A DNA stretch of 64,000 nucleotides from Amphiduros pacificus (lineage: Eukaryota > Annelida > Polychaeta > Phyllodocida > Hesionidae): contig OX439004.1 of the NCBI GenBank assembly GCA_949316495.1, forward strand, positions 31,192,904-31,256,903, written 5' to 3'. Of the stretch, positions 12,733-25,600 are shown piece after piece. The position numbers and the translations under genes were made by a program. Numbering within the stretch: the first letter of the stretch is position 1; every line of letters starts with the position of its first letter. The notes under the pieces are model-generated. The model made no database searches. It was not told the origin of the DNA and saw only the letters and a program-made list of their open reading frames with translations.

Positions 12733-14429
12733 AGATACTGATTGAAAATTGGGCCTTATGGCCATCAGTAGGTAAATAGTCTGTTTAGTTGCCTATTATT
12801 TGGGAAAAGGAGATAAGTTAAAACCAACCCAACTAGCCATGTTTAAATTATGCTTAACCTGATGAATGAACGTGGGAAATGCTTCTTGAATGTGTTTATA
12901 TAGTATCACAGAGTTTTATTGCAGCAGATGATTGCCACGTTTGCCCCGCTTGTCATGTCAGACATTATGAAATACACTTTAATTATATGAAGGTGAAAGG
13001 TCCTTTGTCTCGACCTTTTTTTTTATTAGATATGTCCTGAAGTAACACTTTACGCTGTTTGCAGGCACGTTTGTTAAAGGGAAAGGAAACCTTCATTTAA
13101 TATAGATCAACGTTTTCAAAAGACATAAATATGAAGAAATATAAAGATGAAAATAAGATTATTATTCAATACTTACAAACTTTTACTAATCTAAAATTTC
13201 TCAACTTATGATAATCATGTTCAACATTTATTTCCAGAAATTAACAAATATATATTTGTTTTATTCTATGATCACTGTGTTAATTACCGCCATTGTTGGT
13301 TTAATTCTAAAAGTGAGAACTGAAAAGGACGAGTCTGTCTGTATGGTGACGTCATGGAATTCCCCATCAGTGCAGTGGAAAGTATATTGACGTGCAATAT
13401 AATGCATGTGGTCAATACAACAATTTAGAGAAGCTCACGTGACCAGGAATTGACCAATCACAGCACAGAATACACAGTGATCATAGAATAAATTTATATA
13501 TCGACCTTGGGTATTTTCAACATTGTTTATCTGATGACAGAAATGTTTATGTTTCTAAAAGCAAAGTATGAAATGACTGTGTCCGTAGATATTTTTCACC
13601 AGCGTTTGTTAAAAGCACATTATTTTGTTGACAACATTGACAAAACAAACCATTAATGTACTATTAAATCACACACTGCATTTGATGTCTTCTCTGATCT
13701 GCATCTCATTATTACCTTGCATAATAAGGGCTGTAGGCAGTTATCATGGACTACTTCTGTATGCCCCGGTCCTACATATCAAACAGTAGACTCAGGTCCG
13801 TGACAACTTTACATCCTTTATGCAGACCACAGGATGTCATGAGAAGCTTTCATTATTTTCTGTTCTTCAAAGTACAGATCATGCTTTCATTGCAGTCATT
13901 TTGAGACTTGTTTCAACCATGATGCAATGATTTGCCATAGAATTTAAGAACTCAAGATTATTAATTGTAGGCTAGGTATGAAACCAGTGATAAGGAAATA
14001 TTTGTTTTGGGTGGGGATAAAACATAGGAATCCAGAGTTTCATGTGCACTGAATGGGTAGAAAAGGGCTAGTAACAAGGATAGGTAAATGGACTTTGAAA
14101 TGGGGGATTTTGTTAGTCTTTACGAAAAGTGTGAGAAAAACGATAAAATAGTAATTGAATATTTTAAGACCTACGATATATTACAAAAAATATTTTAATA
14201 GGGCAGTAATTATGCACACTTTCAATGTCATCTGCTTGTTCTTGTCATAATAAATCTGAATGAATGACTTGGAGACAGCTGACAAAACATACCACTCGTG
14301 CATGCAAGATGTTATTAGGATGCTCGCTGTAAATAACACCAGTGATTCAGGAGAGGTTGCAGTTATTAAGGCATACCGTTCCCAAAGGAATATCTGCCTC
14401 CTGGAGATCTGGAGATACGAGATGGTTTG

Positions 14430-14715
14430 AAATACATGTATAGTAATGATGATATGATATTTAAATATAGTTATGTGATTTAAAATATAAATTATAGTTA
14501 TATTGGTATAACATATAAAATATAGTCATGATGGTTTTAAATATAAAATATAGTTATGATGGTTTGAAATATAGAATATAGATTGTATAAAATATAAGAT
14601 ATAGTTATAATGGTATAAAATATAAAATATAGTTATGATGGTATGAAATATAAAATATAGATAGCATAAAATATAAAATATATTTATGATGGTATTATAT
14701 TTAAAATATCGCCCT
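14430..14715. repeat. AT-rich minisatellite
   Basis: Repeated variants of AAATATAGTTATGATGGTAT, with an irregular period of roughly 30-60 bp. It gives a spurious minus-strand frame rich in Tyr, Ile and Phe. Confidence 0.85.
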
Positions 14716-15450
14716 AAATACATATTAATGCTTGATTAATACAATAAAGCGCTAATTCCAAGATAATAGTGGACAATTCTGCTTGAGACATTGTCTTAAA
14801 TACACACTACTGATTGAGTCATTGTCATTATGAGTTTTGATTTGAGTCGTTACAGAGTTATTTTCCAACACGTGGATGGAGTGCATGTTCCTCTGTCAGC
14901 TACTCATCCGTTTGAATTACCGAGATATAGCACAAACCTCACTCACGGCTCACTAGACAGATTAGAGAACCTTTCTTTAATGCATTCTTTAAAATAAAGC
15001 CATCTTCTCTCATCCAGTATGACCATATGATCTCGTTTTTTATATAAACCTATTTGCATAGAACATAGAGGATCGAGTATCCTTAATGAGGTATATAATG
15101 TTCACACACGTTCCTGCCCCCAGGGGGATTCCTGGTGCAGAGTGTGAGCTTATTACCTACTTTTTGTATGTGTGGACACAAACAAATATTGCTGTTGGGA
15201 AATTTGAATAGGACAGTTAACTTTATATCCTTAAAGGTTCATTTGACCAGCACCACCTTATAATGATCTCGGGCTAATGAAACATGTTAAAGAAAATTGG
15301 GAACACTCGATCAGTATGTGAAATGGATCTTATAAAAGGAAGCTTAAGGCTCTTAGAGAGTATATCTACCTCTTTATTGTTCTTTTTTTTAAATGTAGTG
15401 TGAAAGTATGCTATTAGTCCTTTACATGTCATAATCTAACATAATGATTG

Positions 15451-15461
15451 AATATATATAC

Positions 15462-15506
<45 letters not shown>

Positions 15507-15510
15507 CATA
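15451..15510. repeat. TA dinucleotide microsatellite
   Basis: Nearly uninterrupted alternating T and A with two short interruptions. Confidence 0.95.
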
Positions 15511-16478
15511 TACAAGAAAAAAACACAAAAACACCTGGAAAACAAAATGTATCTTTTTCTACAAGATATTCGGTGACGTTTTGATAAAATTTAATAAGTA
15601 AAATTGATAAATCTGAAGTAGAGTTCAGCTCAAATCATTGCTCCATTTAGCTTAAATAGAGCTTTTTTTTATTAATGCTCTTTATTTAAAAAATATATTT
15701 AACTTTCTTCACAGTCAGGCCAGATATCACATGGCAACATTAATCATCACTCGTCATGGCAACAAAACAATCATCACTGTATGCCATGGTCTTTTTAAAT
15801 ATAAACATGTGTACAGTATTAGATGACAAGACAAAAGTTTCACAATCTTTGTATTTGTGTCGCATAATGATAAATTGAGGAGGTCACTTTGAAAAAAAAA
15901 AGGATATAAATTAAATTAAATTGGTTTCCAAGGCAACTAACTTTCTTAAAAGTAACTTTTTGTAAATTGTGTTTTGTATGCTGATGACCTACACATTCAT
16001 GCTAAATATTATATTAATTCACAAAAAAATATGAAGGTAGACACAAAAAATATATTATTATTCTGACACAAAAAGTTGGCTGCCATGGCAATATATAACA
16101 TTTTAATTCATATGACAGAACAAAAAAATGCAAATCTATGCATTTGTGTCACCCATAAATAACTTCAGAATGTCATACTTTTAAAAATGACCAAGAAAAG
16201 GCCATATAAATGTTACCATGGCAACCATAAAATAATCTTATTGGCAATTTTCACCAAATATAAAAGTTATGGGGAAAAGTATATTTTTATTTAAAATGTG
16301 TAAAAATTACTTGGTTATCATGGCAACCGTGATATCTCAAAATCTAAACAATCAAACAACAAAATATATTTTTTTCATGAAAAACTTCCCCCCACTGTGT
16401 TTTTTTAATTACTATTCTAATTTTGGACCATGCATTTTGAGGGACCGGTGAACTAACTTTTTTACTTACTGGCTCCCC

Positions 16479-16495
16479 AACTATATATATTACAA
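16479..16495 (+). promoter_or_regulatory. Possible TATA-like element of the LRP-like gene
   Basis: ACTATATATATTAC lies about 145 bp upstream of the start codon at 16634, in the expected direction. AT-rich surroundings make a chance match easy; this is only a candidate. Confidence 0.25.
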
Positions 16496-16633
16496 CCTTC
16501 CACCCCTACCACGAAAGTGGAATGGTTCCATTGCGGAAGTTCCAAATTTTGTGATACATTGGTGTGCCTTCACAGTTCGTGAGTACGTAATTGCCAATTT
16601 TAAGACATCAGAGTTTGAATATTAATTGCAGAA

Positions 16634-16685
16634 ATGGCACCAAATAAGTTGATGACGATTGCTGCGAGTATTATGATACTCTCGG
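16634..16685 (+). CDS. LRP-like exon 1: signal peptide
   Basis: ATG at 16634 is the first Met after an in-frame TGA at 16616-16618 and reads [17 protein letters not shown]. It ends after one base (phase 1) at the donor GTTGGT. Joined to exon 2 it reads ...[10 protein letters not shown], an excellent signal-peptide cleavage site, which confirms the join across a 5-kb intron. Exon 3 uses the same GTTGGT donor. Confidence 0.8.
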
Positions 16686-19600
16686 GTTGGTAATATTTTC
16701 TTTATCAGATGCATTTTTTTTGTGAAATTTGTCAAATTTGAGTCTTGAGTAAAGCTCTTCTAATTAAGTTATGTAATCGTATTGGTAAGAACATACGTGG
16801 CATTGCGGTTTGGGTCGCAGAGAAAAAAACATTGAATCAATTTATTTGAGTTGACCTAATGAAAACACATGTTCACGCTTTGTAAATTGTAAATACCTGT
16901 AATATAACAGGATTTGTTTAACAAGTACATACTATTTCTAGGAGCAGTCTGAAGAAGACTTTGGCTTTGCCAGTGTAAACTGTAGTCATGAAAGTATAAG
17001 ATTAAATGTATATTTCTCTGGTTTCACAGGTTACTGAAAGACAAGCATTAAGCGTTGAATTGGTAAATCAGTTGGCATGCATACAGTTTTGCTAGATCAT
17101 GGCTAAATGACCTTGTGAATTTTTGCTTGGTTAAAATAACCTTGTCCGTGTCCACGAATGGCTTGATTGATTTCTTTTTCAAAGCCAGCTGATGACATTT
17201 GTCTGGAGAATCATGGTTAAATGACCTTTTGCTGTTATATTTATGTTTTGTTTGAATTTATGGCAAACATGACCTCCTCAGTCTTTAATATTTTATGGTT
17301 TATATTTATTGATATTTCTCCTAAATCTATTAGCCCAGAGCTGAAAGATATATTTTTCTCAGTGAATACAAATCCATGTATGCCAAATCAGTTTGATTTT
17401 GGTTGAAATCAACCTCAGGTGATTTAACTCTAAACGGATGGGAAGGAAGTGATCATCTACCACTGGCAGTGGATGGAAGGACATTAACCCCTAAGGGACT
17501 AGCCTATCTAAATTTGTGTTGATTGGCAGGACTAACCATTTTTTTCTGGACTAGTGTATCTACATACTAGATTAATAAAATTTATAACCATGGTTATTCA
17601 ATATGCTTAATGAAATGATGGGGCCAAAAGTTCATGATTAAGGCAGTCTGATATCATTATCATGATTACATTGTAACAAGTTGCAGCCCTTCAGAATGTT
17701 ACAAATGACATCATCAAGTCAGAACAATGGGTACATCAACGTCCTTCCAATCCTTTGCCGGTGGTGGACTTTGCCGGTGGTGGACGTTGCCGTCCTTCCC
17801 ATCCGTTAGGGGTTAACATCCCCAATGTTCTGACAAAACAACCTCAATTGGTAGTAGTCTTTAGGGCTAAAACTTGTTACAATGTCATTGTGCTTGAACT
17901 TGTGAATTAAATCAGACAGCTGAGTGCAAGCACACTTAACAGACTGCAGTATGGAGTAAAAGAGCTAGGTCATAAGGTGAGATACCTTGAACTCTTGACC
18001 CCAGTACTTTGTCAAACCTATAGTATAACCATGTTTATAAACTTTATTAACTTAGTATGCAGATACGCTAGTCCAGTAAAAAAATTGGTTAGTTCCTGCC
18101 AATCAACAAATTTGAAGGGGTTAGCAGTTGTAGTGATTATATACATCACCCTTTATAGTCCTAATATCTCTAATACCTGACCCCAGTATTAACCCTCACA
18201 CACTTTCTTCACTTGTGCACCTGAAATGTTACTTGAAGACTGAAGATAGCATTAAGAAGAGTCCAAAAGATGACGCTATGGCAACACAAAAGGGGTAAAT
18301 GTCACATCCGATCTAGAAAAAAGCAGTTGGTTTTTTGGCAGGTTTTTGCTGTCACACTGTGAATAGAATGACCTACTTTTCATTTCATTGTGCAAAAAAA
18401 ACCCCAAAAAAGTATTTATGACTTGGGGATTTCCAAACATTGAATGAGATCAAAAACAGGGCAATGACTGCAGATGTAGTAATTGAATACTTCCTGTGTA
18501 ATGTAGAATAGTCCCTGTCACCAGTGATGAAAACATGCACACAGTATCACCCACAAGTCATGAATATTCATAAAAATCTGGCTCAGATTGGTCGAATTGG
18601 TCAATTCTGATTGTATGCATATCTTGGTGGGCGTGACTCACCTGTATGACAGGACATGGTGTTCAAGATTTTGAACATCAAAACAGGGCAAAGATGGCAG
18701 AAGTAGTGAGAAGATTGAACGACTATGAATTACTACCGTTGTAAAACAGAGGGTAAAAAACCTGGAGATCGAGATCTATCTTAAAATTGTTAGTTTGATT
18801 TGTTGGGCAAGGAAATTCAGAATCTAAAAATAATGGATTTCAAGTCCACCAGACCTGTGGATTTGGAAGTATTGGGATGGGAACCTATGTTACAGTAGTA
18901 TTTATATGTAGTATCTAGGCCTGGTAGTCATCTGTTTAAGACCAGAGTAGAGTATACATTTGGTTGGACCTTAGTTTAGTTGGTCTGTGTATGGTCTGTC
19001 ACCTATTTCTATTTCTCTACCGAGTACAGACAGGTGTATATGGCTGTCTGTGCCCTTTGTATATCTTTGCACATATTGTTGTCTGATACCCGAGTACATG
19101 TCTATACACCATGTACACTGTAAACATGTTGAGCTGCCTTGTAGCTTTCTTTGTCTTGGTGTGTGGATGGTCTCTGAATTGTTCATGTATATTTCTCTCC
19201 CATGCTCCCCGGTACATCTCATTAGTTCAAACTAAGCTGCTACTGGTATTGAAAGGTGTGTTGTATACTACATGTAAAGACATTAATTAAGCATATTTCA
19301 CATCTAAACACATCTTTTCTCACCCCAATACCCTTCTGTCTCAGTGTCCATTGGAATATGATCGTGATAATGTCCACCTTTCAAAAGGTGGAAACTGTTC
19401 AAAGTTATGAATTCATAAGCAAACATTTAAAACAAGTTTTGTATGGGATGGCATCTGCACTAAATTTCTGAAAACGACCAAGGCTATATTATTAAAATTA
19501 TAACAATTATAACAAACTAAATGCTTTGTGCATGCTACCCTATATTACATGACCAGTATTGAAAGTCTTCCCATCTTCCTGGATAAATGTAAACTTGTAA

Positions 19601-22600
19601 AAGTATGTTCTCTATATGCATATAGGCCAATGGCCTCAGAGCTTTGTTGATCATTGCATTATTATGAAGTTGGGAACTGATATATGTTGTACATTCTAAC
19701 AATAACTGAATCCTTGAATCTAGGTTCAGTATGAACCCAGGGTATGAACATTAAAATAATTGATTTTATAATCCTGTCTACCTTGTAGTTGAGTTATTGG
19801 AAGGTAATTTTTCAGTAATCACCCCTTCTGTCCTTCTGTTTATCTTTTTATGGGTTAAAATTGGCAACATATAAGTTATTTTAGACGATATGCATTTGTG
19901 CAATGCCAACTTTTGTCTGATTGGATTGCTAGGCAAGTGTGAATAAGTAGGGCAGTGATCAGATCCTAACTGGGCATGACCTACATTTGAACCATCAGTG
20001 CTATAAATAACCTCTGACTTGACTGATGCTGGTATTGAGTGTTGTATACCCTGTAAACGCATTATTTAAGCAGAATGTTGATGTATATTAAATGTATCGT
20101 ATAATGTTGATGTACATTAAAGCAATACCTCATAAGAATACCTTGCAAGTCCAGTATGGGTTAGCTTCTTTCCCTTACGAGGAACGTGACAGGATGTAAC
20201 ACACATGGCTAATTATCATACCACATGTGGTTAATGCTGTCAGCAGCCACAATGGGGTACAGAAGGGGAATAGCACAAGGTGACACATCATGATGTTTGA
20301 TTGTATGTTCTAGCTTAGAATAATATACCTTTTTGCAAAATAATGCAATCATGAAATTTCTGTTATTTTCTAACATTGTTGGAATTTAAGATTTATGCAC
20401 ATTTAATATATATCTGTACGGGAAAGTTGGAAAGTTAATCTGCAAGCTGACAGGAAAGATGGTCAGAGAGGGTAAAGAACAAGGGGTTGATTGTGAGCTG
20501 GCTGGCTGCCATGTGGATGAGGGTGTGAAACCACCCTGCTGTGGCACAACCAAGCTTGGACCTTTGATGCATCTCTTGTCACCTTTAGGTATATTACTCT
20601 AAGGTTCTAGTTTGTTTAATGTAATCAGCAAACATGAAAAAGATAAATTATAGCAATAAATATATATATGTATTGCTATAATTTAAGTGGTCCTTAAATT
20701 AATGTAAGATATATATAAATTACATTTTTTTGTTTTTAATAGTTATATACAAAGTTGTTACACTTGTAGCAACATTGTTTGATGTTTCAAATGGGTTATT
20801 AAAGATATATCTTAGTCTGCCTTAGATACTTCTACATCATGGATGGCAAGAATTCATCTCAGCTTTTGTTCAAAACTATGTCGAGCAAGAACATCTTTTA
20901 GCTTTAACTTTACACTTGTATTCATATTCCTTGACATGTTCTCCTAGCTGGTCAGCTTAGCAGATATGATATTGCCCTGTTTCACCCCAACCTGGCCTCT
21001 TTCAGGGTGCAACACACATCCACATGGGACTGTCACCATGACTACGGCCAACGGACCCCGGTTATCTTTAGGTACAAGTGCATCTAAGAATAGCCAGCTG
21101 AATAGCCTATCCTTGGTTTTGACACTCAGAAGACCATGCAATTTCTCAGAGACAAACCTTTTGTTACAAAACTTATCAAAACACACTTAAAATCATCATA
21201 AATGAGATTCTTTTACCCCCAAGGTCCGAGAAAACATATTAAGGATACATCTCATCCAAAAATAAAAACAATTATCATTTTGGAAAGTAGACTTTTGAAG
21301 CTGAAAACATACAGCTCCTGTATATGTGTATGTGGGACTTGCAAGGTATTCTTATGAGGTATTGATTAAAGCCAATGGGAAGAATAACAACGTAATGTTA
21401 TACAAGGCAAACAGTAGACTATGTAGTTATCTGTATTCAGGTCACTGGCATGAGGGTGGTGCAGGGCCTTGATGTTTAACAGTGTGTTAATTAGGTCAGA
21501 TAGCAGAGGGCAAGTGCACTTAACAGACTGTAGCACAGAGTAAGAGAGGTAGGTCATAAGGTCAGATATCAACCAGTATTAAGCAATCTGTCTGAAACCA
21601 TGTATACTATTATTGTTGACACCACAGATCATTACAGTACCTTTCATCACATTTGTCACAAGGTATCTAATTTACTTTTAAATTCATGATTCCAATTGTG
21701 CAACTTGTTCAATTTGTGTTTTCAGGTGCTCTAGCAACTCAATCAACAACTCCATTGAATCCCTCATCAACAGTAGAAGGGGAGATATCCCAGTCTATCT
21801 GTGAGCCTGAGGAGGAGTTTGCTTGTGACACTGGTGAATGCCTGCCTGTGTTATGGAGATGTGATAACTACAGGGACTGTGACAATGGAGAAGATGAAAA
21901 AGACTGTGGTTTGTATTTGACCTACTTTCAATACTTACTTATTGTATTTTTAGGAGGATAGATTAAGATGGAGATCTATAACTATAACATTACATCTTCT
22001 GACAGCTTGAAAGAAACATGGTTTAATTTTCAGAGCTTACTTCCTGCTTTGAATAATGTTCTCCCTGTATGCATTACCCAGTTCAGCTTTCAAACTTTGT
22101 TAACAAGTTTGTTTTGAGAGATATTAAAATGCAACTGCACTCTTTTAAAAGATACTGTAGTTAAACCTGAATGGAAAGCTTGGTGTGTTTTAGAGGGTGT
22201 GGTGGAGTGTGGGTCTGGGGAATGGCAGTGCTGACTGCTGATATGGCCCTCTACCTGCATGGAGAGCTTGGTGTGTTTCAGAGGGTGTGGTGGAGTGTGG
22301 GTCTGGGGAGTGGCAGTGCTGACTGCTGATATGGCCCTCTACCTGTATGGAGAGCTTGGTGTGTTTCAGAGGGTGTGGTGGAGTGTGGGTGTAGGGGGTG
22401 GCAGTGCTGACTGCTGATATGGCCCTCTACCTGTATGGAGAGCTTGGTGTGTTTCAGAGGGTGTGGTGGAGTGTGGGGAGTGGCAGTGCTGACTGCTGAT
22501 ATAGCCCTCTACCTGTATGGAGAGCTTGGTGTGTTTCAGAGGGTGTGGTGGAGTGTGGGTGTGGGGAGTGGCAGTGCTGACTGCTGATATAGCCCTCTAC

Positions 22601-25600
22601 CTGTATGGAGAGCTTGGTGTGTTTCAGAGGGTGTGGTGGAGTGTGGGTGTGGGGAGTGGCAGTGCTGACTGCTGATATGGCCCTCTACCTGTATGGAGAG
22701 CTTGGTGTGTTTCAGAGGGTGTGGTGGAGTGTGGGTGTGGGGAGTGGCAGTGCTGACTGCTGATATGGCCCTCTACCTGTATGGAGAGCTTGGTGTGTTT
22801 CAGAGGGTGTGGTGGAGTGTGGGTCTGGGGAGTGGCAGTGCACGTCTGGAGAGTGCATAGACCTAGCCTATAAGTGTGACCACCATCCTGACTGTCAAGA
22901 CTCCTCAGATGAACAGGAAGCCCTTTGCGGTTGGTTTATCTCGATTTTTCCCCACTATTCTCCTTGAGGTTAATGCTTATATAGGCTACACAATGTGTTA
23001 AGGTTTGTTTGGAGTATGTATACATTAATGAAAGCAGTAGTTTCAAGTTGTTTCAAGATGTTTGATTTTTTTTCAACCCCCACTTGATTTTTAATATGAA
23101 ATTGCTCATGGCAATTTGTGATGTATACAGATATCTTGATATTGGTTTTAAAGGGCCATTTGAGTGTACCGAAGGACAATGGAAGTGTCACCATGGAAAC
23201 AAGTGTATTCCGGTGTTGCAGTTATGTGACAATGTGATGGATTGTGAAGACTCGTCAGATGAGTCTCACGATGCTTGCCGTGAGTAACATATTTTCATAT
23301 TAACATTAACACATTCTATATGATATATATCTTTTAACAAATTATAAAGGATTGTGTCACCTTATTGTAGCATCTAGAACATGTCCTGTTGGTGAGTTTT
23401 TCTGCCCCTTCCTGTGCATTCGGGTAGAGCAGCTCTGTGATGGGACGTCAGACTGTGAGAATGCCTGGGATGAGGACCCTACAAGGTGCGGTCAAGGTGG
23501 GTACAGGTACACATTAAGTAATGGGGATGATGGCTTCAGACATTTTATAAGCATTATTAGATAATATGGTATAATTAACTGCAAGCAGGTGGTCAGTTTC
23601 AGAATGGGACTGCTATCATTTATTATGTCTCTGAGGTAATGCAAAAGAAAGATCACCAAAAACTCGAAAGAAAAGAGTCCCAGTGACAGGTTTCTGTCTG
23701 ACCAGATATGGACTAAATAGTGCAGAAAATGTCCAGATAATAGCTAACACTGAAGTGACTGACTGTGTGATTCACACCGTTTTTGGTGGTTCCTCTTTTG
23801 AATGGATCCCCTGTTAATCAGAACCTGTTTGACAGAATAATTTTAAATTAATTACCTCCTTTCTCTACCTTACTCAGCCTGTCAACAGTACTTTTGCCTC
23901 TAATGTCAAATTACCTTCTCAAAAGCGATTTTCATGAAAACATGTGCAAACACCAACTTAGCTATTGTGTATTGTGGACATCGTGTGATAAAGAAACTGA
24001 TATAGCAAAAAATGCAATTTTTGGTCCGAGTTTACATTGATGTATTTGGTTTTTGTTGGTGCAGATTGTTCGGTGGACGACTTTGAGTGTGCTAAGGAGC
24101 ATGAGTGCATCCCGATGATGTGGGTGTGTGACGGCCATGAAGACTGCATGGATATGACGGACGAGGACCCCTCCCTGTGTCACATGACCAACACCTCCGG
24201 ACACATCACCCAACCAGTCAGCAACACCCCAAGTCAGTCTCAATGTGTCTCTGTCTCTTGAACTAAGCATATAGATTGATATGGTGTCCAGAAATGGTTT
24301 TTTTCCAGAGAGCAATATTCAAAACATTTATTCAAGTGTTAAATCTTTTTCTATCCAAAGTTAATGATTTATCTTGGAGTTTGGATAAAATGTTGTAGGC
24401 TGAAATTCATTAATTCATGAAAAGGGATGTCATGTGAAGGGTTCCATAAGATTAACATATACTTGAAAAGAATAGATTAGAAAATAATAGAATAGAATCA
24501 ATTAGATTAAATTAAGATATATTAGATTAGAAAAGATTATATTGGAATGGATTAGAATAGAATGATTGGATTAGAATTGATAATATTAGAATAGACAAGA
24601 ATGCATGGAGTTTATGATAGAATAGATCATAATAGATTAAAATAGAATAGATCAGAATTGGATAGAAAAGATTAATATTGAACAGAACTGTGGCATCTGT
24701 GACATTGATATACAATGTATTGTCTTTAAGAGCCTACAATATACTGCACTGTGGATGAGTTTTGGTGTGCAACTGGCGGTGGATGTATCAGCTATGAGGA
24801 GGTGTGTGACAAGACTGTACACTGTCAAGATCACTCAGATGAAGGCGGACATTGTGGTGAGTGAGGCTGGTGGGGTGTCTGACAGGGAAGGATATTGTGG
24901 TGAGTGAGGCTGGTGGGGTGTCTGATAGGGGAGGACATTGTGGTGAGTAAGGCTGGTGGGGAGGACATTGTGGTGAGTGAGGCTGGTGGGGTGTCTGACA
25001 GGGGAGGACATTGTGTTGAGTGAGGCTGGTGGGGTGTCTGACAGGGGAGGACATTATGGTGAGTGAGGCTGGTGGGGTGTCTGACAGGGGAGGACATTGT
25101 GGTGAGTGAGGCTGGTGGGGTGTCTGACAGGGGAGGACATTATGGTGAGTGAGTCTGGTGGGGTGTCCGACAGGGGAGGACATTGTGGTGAGTGAGGCAG
25201 GTGGGGTGTCTGACAGGGGAGGACATTGTGGTGAGTAAGGCTGGTGGGGTGTCTGACAGGGGAGGACATTGTGGTGAGTGAGGCTGGTGGGTGTCTGACA
25301 GGGGAGGACATTGTGGCGAGTGAGGCTGGTAGGGTGTCTGACAGGGGAGGACATTGTGGTGAGTGAGGCTGGTGGGGTGTCTGATAGGGGAGGACATTGT
25401 GGTGAGTGAGGCTGGTGGGGTGTCTGACAGGGGAGGACATTGTGGTGAGTGAGGCTGGTGGGGTGTCTGACAGGGGAGGACATTGTGGTGAGTGAGGCTG
25501 TTGGGGTGTCTGACAGGGGAGGACATTGTGGTGAGTGAGGCTGGTGGGGTGTCTGACAGGGGAGGACATTGTGGTGAGTGAGGCTGGTGGGTTGTCTGAT

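Larger units (their letters stand above)
12733..16633. other. Intergenic region between divergently transcribed genes
   Basis: The secreted-protein gene runs leftward and the LRP-like gene rightward from this 3.9-kb interval, so both promoters should lie here. It contains an AT minisatellite (14430-14715) and a TA microsatellite (15451-15510); no coding exon is supported. Confidence 0.6.

Noticed and set aside
18970-19235. Overlapping open frames on both strands in intron 1
   Set aside because: No domain, no codon or composition signal, no splice support.
22170-22803. Each 88-bp unit as a separate LDLa exon
   Set aside because: Only the first ~40 coding bases are repeated and each is followed by an in-frame stop with no donor.
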